Of a DNA stretch of 64,000 nucleotides, positions 22,207 through 33,800 are shown piece by piece. The stretch covers positions 58,828 to 122,827 of the forward strand of contig CAJNOL010000576.1 of NCBI GenBank assembly GCA_905250125.1, given 5' to 3'. Under the pieces are notes generated by a model. The model was not told the DNA's origin. It was given only the letters and a program-made list of their open reading frames with translations, and did not search any database. This DNA is from Rotaria sordida (lineage: Eukaryota > Rotifera > Eurotatoria > Philodinida > Philodinidae). Made by a program: the position numbers and the translations under genes. The stretch's first letter is position 1. The number at the start of each line of letters is the position of its first letter.

Positions 22207-25200
22207 ATGCTTGTAAGTAATAGAAAAACAAATAAGGTTGAATTTGAATTTTTTGTTTATTTCTAGTCACCAGAAAATAGTGCAGATGCACTTAACAAAG
22301 AGGTAAGATTAATTGTTTGAATACATTAGAGATTTATTAAAAATCTATTTTTAACAGTCACGTACTGATACAGTGAATCTTAATGATAATGATAATGATA
22401 ATGATATTCGAATTGAGATTTCGGATGCAATCAGTGAAAAGGATAAAGTTAAATTTACGGTTTATACAAAAGTAAATTCATATTTATATAAATCTTTTGA
22501 AAATCTCTATTTAATTGATTTTTTTAAGATTACATCACCAATATTTCAAGAATCAGAATTTAGTGTTACACGTTTACATGAAGAATTCATTTGGTTACAT
22601 GATCGATGCAATGAAAATGAAGAATATGCAGGCTTAATTGTAAGTGTTGATAGATTATTTCATTGATTCATTAAGGATATGATTTGAAATTGATCATTGA
22701 TTTTCTATTTGTTGAAGGAGTGCGTTTTGTAAAATTTAAAATGCAATCGATTGTCTCTTGTGTTATTAATTAAAATTGAGCATTAAGGATTCCCTTTCCA
22801 TTCTCTTAAGGTTATGAAGAATGACTTATCAAAAAAAAAATTTGAAATTTTGAAGGCTGATAGATCTTGACGAGTGGAGTAAAAGTTGTTATAAACTCAC
22901 AGTTTCCAGATAGTGTTTTCTGTGGGATATTGGGATCACACTAGTGACAAATGGCTCCAATTTTCAGCACTATTTCTCCGAGATATGATGTTCGATTGAG
23001 ATGAAAATGTTTTTACGAGCACTAGACACTGTTTGAAATGGATATCTTTTTCTTTTTTGTCCTTTGAATGAAAAAGCCAAAATAACGAAAGTATTCTAAA
23101 AGAACGTATGCTCTGTTTTTGAATAGAGTCGTCTTTGTAAGAGCTATCAAATATTAGCAGAATAATATTTTTTTGAAATAAAAAGAAATTCTCGTCCCAA
23201 AAACAATGTATGCTATATGTGAAAAAAGTTTCAGTTCGATCGGACGTACTTGATCCGAGAAACGGGGACGTTTTTGCAGCTTCTATTTCATGAAAGAGTC
23301 AGTTTTGGAAAAACACGAAACATTATAGTTTTCACTAATTTAAATTTTTAACATTTAAAAACAATTTCTAAATCTCAAAATGTACTCAGTAGATGGATAC
23401 CATTTCAGATAACAAATAGCCACAAAAAACCAAAAATGGGAAAAACAAAAATTTTAGATCATGAAAGGAAGAGTATCATTAATCGTTCGTCAATTGTGTC
23501 AATTTAAGTTAACTAAAAGCAATTGATCATCGTCCTTCGTAACTTGACAAATTGTATTTAGTAATTTTGCTTGTCGATAATGAAAGTTTTCAACTATCAT
23601 ATAGTTACACTTTTTGAGTAGTTTAAAATATTGTATTATTGATTTAGTTAATTTTTCTTTGAATATTAAATATATATAATTAGATTCCACCAGCACCACC
23701 ACGACCAGAATTTGATTCATCTCGTTCTAAATTACAAAAATTAGGTGATAGTGAAGCTTCACTAACGCGAGAAGAATATGAAAAAACAAAACAAGAACTT
23801 GAAGCGTAATTTTAAATAATTATATCTGATGTTTTCTATATATTTATTGGTTTTTTATTTCTTGCTCAATATAATTTAGTGAATATTTGGCTATGTTTAA
23901 AAAAACAGTTTCAATGCATGAAGTATTTCTTCAACGTCTTGCTGCACATCCAATTTTACATAATGATAATAATTTTCGTATATTTCTCGAATATAAAGAA
24001 GATGTAAATACTTTTAAATCATTGTTAAAATTTATTTATTTATTTTTTTCAATTTCTATTTTTCAGTTAAGTGTACGTGGTAAAAATACTAAAGAACAAA
24101 TCAGTGGCTTCTTTAAAACATTAACAAAAACAGCTGATGAAGTATTCCTAGCAAATCAAAAGGTAAACCAGTTTGATTCCATTTCATCGAAAAATTAAGA
24201 GTAATTAATTAATTAATTTGTCTGCATCATCAACACAGTATTTTATCAAAAAAAAAAAGATAAATACAATTTTGTATTAGAGAAAGTTATTGTAATAATA
24301 GAAATGAGAATATAAGAGTTCATTAGATAGTAATGACAAAATATTAATATAATTTTTTATTAATCTTTTTAAAATATTCATCTATTGACAAACGAATCAC
24401 TGTCGTATTGTTTGATTAAATCAAGAATTCGTTGATTCTGAAAAATGAATTTTTTATTTCGTGGAGGTTTGTTTATATTGTTGTCAAATTGTTTCATCGT
24501 AGCCGTATTAAACATATAATCTCTCTTTAATTCATCAATCACTACGCATAACTTTGAATTAGAGGTGACAATACTTGCATTACGTTAGTAGTGCTAGCGC
24601 TCGTCAGGTACAAAATTTTTGGATGCAAGATCAGTTCGAGGAACTCTAACACCCATACCCTCTAATTGAAATCGTTTTGTTTGCCTTTCTACTGATGGTA
24701 ACGTTCATTTTAAAAATGTTGTATAGTGTCATTGCTGTTTAGATTATTACTTTTTCTCCAAGGCAAAATTTTAAGATTCTTCGAAAAAAAATTTGTGTCG
24801 ACAAAAAGGAAAAATCATTTATGTCGATGAAATGGAAAGATAACTAATTTTCTTTTAGGAAAGTGATGAATTTTTCGAACAACAAAAACAATTTCTTTTA
24901 ACTTATAATACAAAAATAAAAGATACGACAACAGCTGCTGACAAAGTAACACGAACACAGAAGAGTAAATAAATTCTTTTAACATATTTTTATCTCAATT
25001 AATTATATCTAGCTGCTACTGATACATATATTAAATTATCAATTTGGTTAAATACTTTATCAAGATCGGATAAAACTGAATTATCTAAGTAAAAAAAGAA
25101 GAAGAAAACTTTGTTTTTTTCGAAATTGATTTCCTTGTCTTTTTTTTTTGTTCTTTATAGGTATTTTCTTGTAATGGCAGATTTTTTTGAAAACGTTCGA

Positions 25201-25783
25201 GTAAGAATTTTGATTTATTCGATATATTCTTATTAAACCATAATATTAATTTGAAGAAACCCGAATTACGTATACGATCTGATATTGATCTTAAATTATC
25301 AGATATATTAAAATATTATATGCGTGATACAAAAGCTGCACTTGATTTAATGTATCGTCGTTCACGTTGTTTAGCTGATTTTGATGCAGCTAATAAAAAT
25401 TTAGACCGTGCACGACAAAAAAATAAAGATATACAACAAACAGAAATAATTCAACAAAATATAAAAATAAAATTTGAAACTGTTTCAGAAAAAGCAAAAG
25501 ATGGTAATATATGACTTGTTTTTTTTTTCTCTTTTTTAAATTAATAAAGAAAGAAAAAAGAACAAGATTTTATTTTTAATTTTTAGAATTGAATAATTTT
25601 AAAAATCGACGAGTACAAATGTTTCGTAAAAATTTAATTGAATTAACTGAACTTCAAATAAAACATACAAAAGTAAATTTTAATTTGTAAATTTTTAAAT
25701 AAAATAAAAATTTTATTATTCTTTAGTCTCAAATTCAAATGATCAAAAGTGCCCTACAACAATATGAAACAATCTCATCATAA
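22207..25783 (+). CDS. Sorting nexin, SNX5/SNX6 type (PX-BAR)
   Basis: Endosomal sorting protein of the ESCPE-1/retromer-linked SNX-BAR group. Thirteen exons join in frame: 22207-22212, 22267-22302, 22358-22471, 22529-22639, 23684-23805, 23880-24003, 24067-24162, 24859-24964, 25013-25088, 25161-25200, 25257-25503, 25587-25672 and 25727-25783, giving 406 residues, about the length of human SNX5/SNX6. The PX domain spans about 18-145 ([50 protein letters not shown]). The linker is [17 protein letters not shown]. The C-terminal BAR helices run from about 175 ([45 protein letters not shown]). The start exon is only 6 bases (ATG CTT) and is inferred from splice signals. The two long introns hold repeat-like DNA. 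Confidence 0.93.
22850..23290. repeat. Dispersed intronic repeat, SNX copy
   Basis: Lies in sorting nexin intron 22640-23683. It shares colinear landmarks with CECR2 intron sequence at about 58540-58945: GAGTGGAGTAAAAGTTGTT versus a near copy, ACTAGACACTGTTT, and GTTTCAGTTCGATCGGACGT, at matching spacing. The left half also resembles the complement of the right half, so it is probably an old inverted-repeat element. No ORF. Confidence 0.6.
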
Positions 25784-27890
25784 TTGTACTATTCAGATCT
25801 TTTTTTCTTTTCCGCAATTAAAAAACTGTGATTCTAACAAAGTTTATGAAAAAAATGTCCCTTTTTTTATTAGTAGAAATCAATAAGAACTTTTATTAAG
25901 TTTTTATTTGCACTTTTACGTCTTGTATAGTATTTTTTTTCCATTATTACTAATTTCCATTTTCATAATCATATTTTATTAATTCTTCTCAAATTGTAAT
26001 ACAGCATTGAATGAGATTTATATTTCTGAAAGTATAAAATAAAATTAACAAAAAATATGAATATTTTATATTGGTTCTTTTCTTGTATGGATATGTTTTT
26101 CAAGAAAAGAAAAAAGACACATGAATTTTTTTTGATTCAAATGAAATCTATTAGTTAGATGAATATGTTTATTGATTGTTTTTATTAATAACAATTGATA
26201 CATTAGAGATAATGGCGACAATAACAAATATACAACTAGAATACTTTTGGCTTTCAATAATAACAATACAGTAGTATGATTTCTGTGAAGTGATGAGGGA
26301 ATATTGGCAGATGTCAGTTTGATTTTCAGTTGTGGCTTAATTCATCTTATGGACCTTAGCTAACTATGTCTACCATAAAAAGAAAAAAGTTCATGCTTAT
26401 GGTCTGTTGATGAACAGATCGAACTTTTGGAGGAAATTTTCACTGTAGGATATCCTATTTTTAGTAAGATCATATTTCCAAATTTCTACCGGTACTCGAG
26501 ATCTTTATGTGAGCAATTTTTCAGATCGAACTAGAAAATATGGTCTTGCTAGAATTCTGATGTCCCAAAGCGAAAATTTACAAAAATACGTTCAATCTCC
26601 TGAGAAACAGACCATAAGTAAAAACTCTTTTTCTGATAGATATAAATCATTAAGGTCGACAAGATGCAGCAAGTCTCGACTGAAAAGGAAATCGACATCT
26701 GCGAATAGTTACTCGTTAAATCTTATTCTTCCTATGTCAGCAAAGTAATTATTTTCATCGTTATTCAAAAGCACTGAAATCTACTTTTGTCAATACAATC
26801 TCGTCATTATAACTTGAGCAGTTCAAGTTATTGAACAGAATATAAAGAAAAGTAATACTAAGACATATTCAGTATCATTAGTCGATATTCGCTGAACACT
26901 TCTGGATGAATTTCAATCTTCAATTGTTTAGGTTAATTGTTCTGAAACACTAAATGGGTTGACATCTTCAGATGTTCGATAAATAACATTTTTTTTTCTT
27001 TGATCGATAGCAAACATAACGATCAATACAATATTTTTCGTATGATTAGAAGGAATATGATCCAAGTAGTTGAACATATCGCTCTGACTATATCCAATAT
27101 TTAAACATCGTTTAAAATTTATCAGTGATTGCAATAGAAAGAAATGCTTTTGCCAAATATGTAAAGCAAAACAGATTAGACAATTGTTGATATAATCTTG
27201 CTTTTTCTATAAAGATACAGAATTAAAGATTTTTTGGTTTTTATTGGTTGACACATGTAACATATTGATAAAAATGCTTTAGAGAACTGTTATCATCATA
27301 ATCAAACTCTTTTTGACATGAAAACTATTGGAGTTTATTTATTAAATGACTGAGAGCGTTACAGGACGCGTATCCGACAAGATATAAAAGTTACTTAATT
27401 GGTCGTGGTACAATGTAATAAGAAAACTGAGTAATAATGTCCTGCAGAACATTGGGCAAGACGAATATCAAACCATCTTATGACATTCTCTATTAAATAA
27501 ACCTGCAATTAAAATATGACATAAACCGATGGTGATAATATTGCATCATTTAGGTTATCAAAAAATATTTATTCGTTATTATTGATCTATTTTCAATTGA
27601 TATAGGTTAACTTTAGGTTTATGTTTCACGTAAAAAACGATGTAAGCCATTTTTCAGTGTAAAGATGTTGTTGAAATTTGTAATTTCATTGAATCAAATA
27701 TGGACATACTTATTACCTAGCAATTTCTACTTTGGATTTTTTAAAGACGTCAACGTTATATAGATGTCACATTTTGTTGAGCTACAGTAAAGTTTTGATT
27801 GGATGATTAAAACTATCCATTGGAGATAAGACTTGTTAGCTGTTCTTTTCTTTTTTTTTCTTATTTATTCGTATTTGTCAATGATACATT
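25784..27890. other. Intergenic, no gene recognised
   Basis: The 3' flank of the sorting nexin, then AT-rich DNA. The ORF at 26509-26748 is Ser/Lys-rich without domain features, and that at 26928-27134 (minus) has no gene-like context. Nothing else stands out. Confidence 0.4.
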
Positions 27891-27906
27891 TAATTTAACT
27901 AATAGA

Positions 27907-28680
27907 ATGAATAGATCTTCATTAATTCAATCTAATTCCACATTAACATCTGATTTACCACTTCATTCATTAAATAGCAATACAATGCAGCAACAACGAC
28001 AACAACGTCGTCATAATCATCGTTTATCATCATCAATAATTGATTCTCATTTAGTTAATTTATATGGTCAGTTAGCAGCACTTGAACAACAACAACAACA
28101 ACAACATTCAAATTCTTCATCAATTGATTCAAATCGTTTAAAATCTTTACTTGAAAATTATCATTATAATTGTTTACAATTAAAAGCTCGTTATAAAATT
28201 GAAGAAGAACGTATTGATCGTCGTTTTGATTTAGAAACACGTTGTACACGAGCACATTTTGCTGCAAAAAAAAGTGAATTAAAAGAACTTTTACTTGATC
28301 GTCTTCGACGTAAACGTAAATTAGTTGTTGATGAAATGCGTTCAGCTATTGATATACATTCCCGTTCATTTGATGTTGATCCATTACTTGTTACTATGCA
28401 ACCACCACATCCATTACAAGCTAAAGCATATAATTTTCGACAACGACCTGATATAGGACAACAAACATCATCATCATCAAATATAAATGATGATGAATTT
28501 TCAACATTATTAACAATGACTAATATTGGTACAAGTGGAATATTATCACCAATGCCACATCAACAAGCAGCACGAAAACGTCTTGTTGGAGCATTTAGTA
28601 TATTTCAATTACCAAAATGGACTGTTAAAGATGATGAATGCGAAGATGATTTAAGATTAATATTAAATAGTCGAAAATAA
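27907..28680 (+). CDS. BRMS1/Sds3-family Sin3-HDAC subunit, BRMS1-like
   Basis: Probable subunit of the Sin3 histone-deacetylase corepressor. Single exon, 257 residues from ATG 27907, which is preceded by TAATAG. The frame extends further upstream without an ATG, so that extension is left out. After a Gln/Ser-rich N-terminus, residues about 85-150 form a charged coiled coil with the Sds3-family pattern (KARYKIEEERIDRRF, AAKKSELKELLLDRL, RRKRKLVVDEM). The C-terminus IFQLPKWTVKDDECEDDLRLI resembles the conserved end of BRMS1 (IVYML..DI.EDW). It lacks the extra C-terminal domain found in its neighbour. The SUDS3-like gene starts 211 bp downstream. Confidence 0.75.
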   Translation: MNRSSLIQSNSTLTSDLPLHSLNSNTMQQQRQQRRHNHRLSSSIIDSHLVNLYGQLAALEQQQQQQHSNSSSIDSNRLKSLLENYHYNCLQLKARYKIEEERIDRRFDLETRCTRAHFAAKKSELKELLLDRLRRKRKLVVDEMRSAIDIHSRSFDVDPLLVTMQPPHPLQAKAYNFRQRPDIGQQTSSSSNINDDEFSTLLTMTNIGTSGILSPMPHQQAARKRLVGAFSIFQLPKWTVKDDECEDDLRLILNSRK

Positions 28681-28891
28681 TTGTAGTTTCATGTATTATC
28701 ACCGATTAAATGTATATGCTGTATTGAAAAGAAAAAAAATATTATGTTTTTTTTTTTTGTAATATAATATTTTCCGTTTTTCTTTTGTTTTGTTTAGTGA
28801 TTTGATAGTATTTTGGTTCTTTGTTTTATTCTAGATGATAAATATTGTTTATTTTTAAAAAAAAGAAAAAGTAGACGTGTAAATATTTATT

Positions 28892-30682
28892 ATGTGCTCA
28901 ATTGAATCAATAGGACATTCGTCTAATTCAACATCGAATAAATTATTAAATAGAAAAATATCATTAAATATGATTGAAAAACGTCTAAAACATTTACGAG
29001 AAGAATTAAAAAATTTAACACAACGAGATATAGCTTATACAACAAGTAATCTTCTTACGGAACAGCAAACCAGTGATAATAATGATGAACATCATGTGCA
29101 ATATAAAAAACGTTTAAATCAATTATTAAGATTACATGATAAACAAGTATGCCAAAAAAAAAAAACTACGAAATTGATTTTTAGAAAGATCTTTCTCTAC
29201 TTTTATCTTACGATTATGAAATAACTCTCATTTGAAAAAGTATACAGATAAGAAAAAAAAGAACATTTATTAGTAAATTGAATGTTAATCAATATTATTG
29301 ATTTGAATAAAAACTAATATGATTTGATTACTATGGTAAATTAGGGCTTCTGAGAAAGTAGATTTCGTATTAGAGATATGAAGGATTAGCTTTTGTCATA
29401 CCCTGAGTGAGAAATATTTTCTAACTCTTACCTTACCCTATCCTTCAGAGTAGGATAGAGTAATCTTGCGCATTTCTATTTCGTATAACAGAAAACTTCT
29501 ACATTATTTTGAATGAGAAAGAGAAACTTTCATACTGATCATTGTGGAATGAAAATTTTAAATTCTATAAAACTAATTGTATAGATAAAAGAAAAATATT
29601 GAAGAGAATCCGATGTCATTATTGAAGAATAAAAATAGTGACGATGGATTTGTGATATATCTTCAACATTGTATTCCTATTCGAGATTCTTTTTAGAAAT
29701 ATCAATCCTGTTATGAATTCTGTTTTGAAAATTTTCATATAACAATTGAATATTTATGTATTTCAAATATCTGTATTTTTTTCTGATCGATCGTTTTTAT
29801 TGTCAATTATTTTTCTTATGAAATTAAAGATATCTTTTATATATAGGATTTATATTTAAGGTAAATACTTTAAATCTCTGGCATTTTTATCGATCTAATA
29901 CAATTGAACATATGTATGCATATGAATTACGACAATCTGATGAAACATTTCAAATAAAAAAAAATGATTTTAAATCAAAATTATTATCAACATATCATGA
30001 TAAACGTCGTTATTTAGATTTTGAATATCAAAATGTAAATATTCGTTGTCGTCATTTGTCAAACAATGATCAATTTATACTTAATAAAACAAATAATACA
30101 AATGATATTATTCTATTTGATGGTTATAATCATCATTCAAATGAATCTACTCAACAACAGCAACAACAACCACAACGTCCAACATATAATTTAAGACGAG
30201 CAGTAGTTAATGACTCAATTTCCGAAAATTCTTCAACAACATCAACATCATTAAAAGATTTATCTATATTTAGTAGAAGTAATTCTTTATTACCACCATT
30301 TGGGGGTATTGAATTACAACGCCGTTTATCAAATATAGATATTGAACAAGATATAAAAGATGTTCAAAATGGCCTTTGTCATGATGAATGTATAACTGAA
30401 AAAGAAACATCTAAAACTAAAATTGATGATTTATCAACAAAATCTCTTATTGATGTTCGTATTGAAGAAGGTCGTTTATGGTATCAACGTGCATGGTTTT
30501 CACGTAATTCACCAATACTTTTGGTTTTTGATGATCTTGAAATTGTTCCTGCACTTGTTTTAACAGTTGGTAGAAATGATTTACTTATACGTCGTTCAGG
30601 AACAAATATTAAACATCGTGTTAGTCTTTCACTTTTATATGATGGTCATTTAGCTATTCGAAAACGCAATTGTATCTTTTAA
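28892..30682 (+). CDS. SUDS3-like Sin3-HDAC corepressor subunit
   Basis: Subunit of the Sin3 complex that stabilises HDAC binding. Exons 28892-29146 and 29861-30682 give 358 residues. The N-terminal coiled coil (IEKRLKHLREELKNLTQRD, YKKRLNQLLRLHDKQ, EHMYAYELRQSDETF) matches the Sds3 domain. A low-complexity Gln/Ser middle follows. The C-terminal domain starting at RIEEGRLWYQRAWFSR and ending in LLYDGHLAIRKRN is diagnostic of SUDS3 rather than BRMS1. The 714 bp intron has no obvious coding content. Acceptor TATTTAAG at 29860 is chosen because the alternative creates a stop. The middle gene of a three-gene plus-strand run. Confidence 0.85.
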
Positions 30683-30851
30683 TTTATTGTACGAATGATC
30701 TTGTTTATCTTATATATATATATTTATTTTTTCTTCTACAATTTTATGAGAATACAAAAAACAAAAAACAAAGACATATCTATTTAATAAATATATTTGT
30801 TTTGATTAATAAAATAAATTTGTTTTTCTTTTTTTTCCTTTTTATTTAAAG

Positions 30852-33800
30852 ATGTCATCATCGGATCAATTATCACAAGATTTTGCATTTTTTATTCGTC
30901 ATTCAGCAGATTATCGTACATTAACAATTCCAGTTAATCTTGAACGTACATGTTCGATTTGTTTAAATTTATTAACGACGATTCCATCAGCACGTGAAGC
31001 TATTTTTGATTATTTTAATTCATTAATTAGTATTAGTGTACATTGTTTTATTCAAAATGAATCATTAATAACAAGTAATAAACATATATATATATATAAT
31101 TTTATTAGATAGAAGAATATTTTAATACGGTTTTTTTTAATTTTATAGGTGTTAGTGATTTATTAACAACAATTGAAACAAAATTAATTTCATTAGCTAT
31201 ACAATCACATAGTTGGGCAAATATTCTCGCTCAAGTAAGTTTAAGCAAAAAAATCAATAAGAAGATGTACTATGAAATAGATTCATACTATCAATTTGAA
31301 GTATTTATTTCAAATTTGATTACCATCAAATTCTATTCAAATAATTTAAATTCTCAAAACTTTTTAAATATAAATCTCATAATAATTCTATTATACAATA
31401 TAAATTATGTGTAGCGAATCTATGAAATGTTTTAGAGATGAGTAGAAAAACTCGATACTGTATAGAGCTCTGCAAGACAGTCTCGAATTCCGAAAAATCG
31501 CGATAGTTAAAATATTTAACAGTAGATCAATCAATTGTATTATTCTAGAGTGAAACCATGCTGAAAAAAAAATCTTGAGCGCGAAAGTATTAACATTAAA
31601 AGATAACTGGTTAGAGCCAGAAACTATTTGTTAAAATCAGAACATTTCACTATTTCCGAATATATGCGAAGATTCTCATTTTAGAGTAAGATTGAGCAGC
31701 TATCAGTAAATTTCGTGAAAAAGTCTAAAACTATGTCTGCACAAAGCAGAATAACAGTTTTGGCGTACTCCTTAGTTTGTGTCTTGAAATAGCTTCAACT
31801 GAACATTATTGTAGAGTACTGAATTCTACAGCAATCGACATTAGTCAAAAAATCGTTTTTTTTTTCAAAAACTGTTTTTAAAAGTACAAAAGTTTTAAAA
31901 TCAGTCATGCAAAAGTGAATAGCACGCTTTGTAGAGCAAACTGAGCCATTAAAAACTATATTGTAGTTTGAATTTACTAGGTTTCAATCAAAATACAAAA
32001 TTGACCAAAATAGTATTCAAAAATGAGCCAATATTTTGTGTCAAAACTTTTTTTACCATAGATTAAATCGAGGAAGAAGCAGAAATTAATTAAACAGAAA
32101 ATAGATTGTTAAGAAATAATTTGATAAAATCTTAATAAGGAAATATATTTTATAGTGGTCAATTGATCAATTATTTAATTTAACAATACGATATACTAAT
32201 GAATCAATTATTAAAAAATGTAAAACACTTGAAGATAGAATTCAATTATGGACACAATGTCAAGCAGCAATGACGTTGATTAAAATATGTTCAACATGTA
32301 TTTTACATGAGTATGTATCAAAATCTATGAATTTATCAATCACATTAATCTTTCTTCCTCTTTTATTTTTCTCAGTACAACAGCAGCAGATAATGCATTG
32401 AATAAATATCTTGAAGCATCAACACTTATTCGACCTGAATTTGATTGGGTTACAGTATCTTTAAGGTAAAAAAATTTTGTTTCTTTTTTTTTTTTCATTT
32501 GTAATTCTTTATTTTATATATTTAGTTTACGATGTGGTCAAACACTTATATCACGATTAATTCAATTAAGTTTACAAGAAAAAAATCAATCACAAATGTT
32601 TCATGGTATTGAAAGAATATTTGCTGTTTGGTCATCACTTGAAGTTATTGCTACACAAGAACCACAAATATTTCATCAAGTATTAATGGAACAAATTCAA
32701 GTTTAGTTTTTATATTAACAGAAAAATATAAATAATATTTACTTTTTTCTTTTTTTGTTCAATAGTTATTATTAACAAGTGATGATATTCAAAAACATGT
32801 TTCAATTATTTCATTAATACGTATGGCATCAGCTGTTGTTACTGGTCCATTATGTGATATTGTCTATTATTCACTTTATCGATCTCTTAATTCACTTAGT
32901 TTACGTCGTTTATGTTCATCAATAAGACAAACAAAAACAATAGATATTGAACAGTAAAATATTTTTTGTTTAAAAGGATTCTTTGTTTTTTTAAAAAAGA
33001 AATTTTTTTTTTTTAAAGATTAACTGATGAATTTATATCTGGTCTTATACGAATTCGAACTGATGCATTACAAATAATTCAATTTATTCTAAGTTTTATA
33101 CATAATGATACATCAGCAGGTAAAAGAAAAAATCAAATAAATATTTCTATTCTTTTTATCTTATATTATTCATAGATCAAGATGAAATTGAATTAACATT
33201 ACGTGATTGTTGTAAATATATTTTACAAAAATTATGTCATGAATGTCATTGTAAATTTCGTTTACAAAAAGATAATCAAAAACCAAATATACCAATATTA
33301 GCTGCATTACGTATTTCATTTGATCAGCTTCTTGATTTATTAATCTATACAAAACATTCACAAAAAATTGATTTTATTAATGATCTATGTTTTAATGTTG
33401 CACTTTATAATGGAGATGAGACTATGCTTAAATATATTCAATATATATTTACAAGTAAAACTTCAGTAAGATATGATTCTATATAAATTTGTTTGTCTAC
33501 TAATGATTAGAAGATAGATTACCATTTAAGTAGTATTAGTAGAACTTATATCACAAATTTTTAATAACACAATATATCCTGAATGAAAACTAATTAGATA
33601 AGAAGATTTTTTTGGTGAGAAGGATTATGATTGATACTTTTTGTTCAGACAATTTGGGTATAGTAAATTCCATTTTTCCAGGAAATTCAAATTTTTCTAT
33701 ATTATAATATGATAGATGAGACAATCCAAAGTAAACGGTTGGAAGAGTCTAGAATAAACTTCAATGATATATAGCTCGTGTAGGTAGCGGAGGAGTATAA

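Noticed and set aside
26509..26748. Ser/Lys-rich ORF of 79 residues
   Set aside because: No ATG context, domain or neighbouring exon support.
27820..27906. N-terminal extension of the BRMS1-like frame with a leader-like hydrophobic stretch
   Set aside because: It has no ATG (only TTG), and an acceptor-like TAATAG lies right before ATG 27907, so it is probably 5' UTR or intron.
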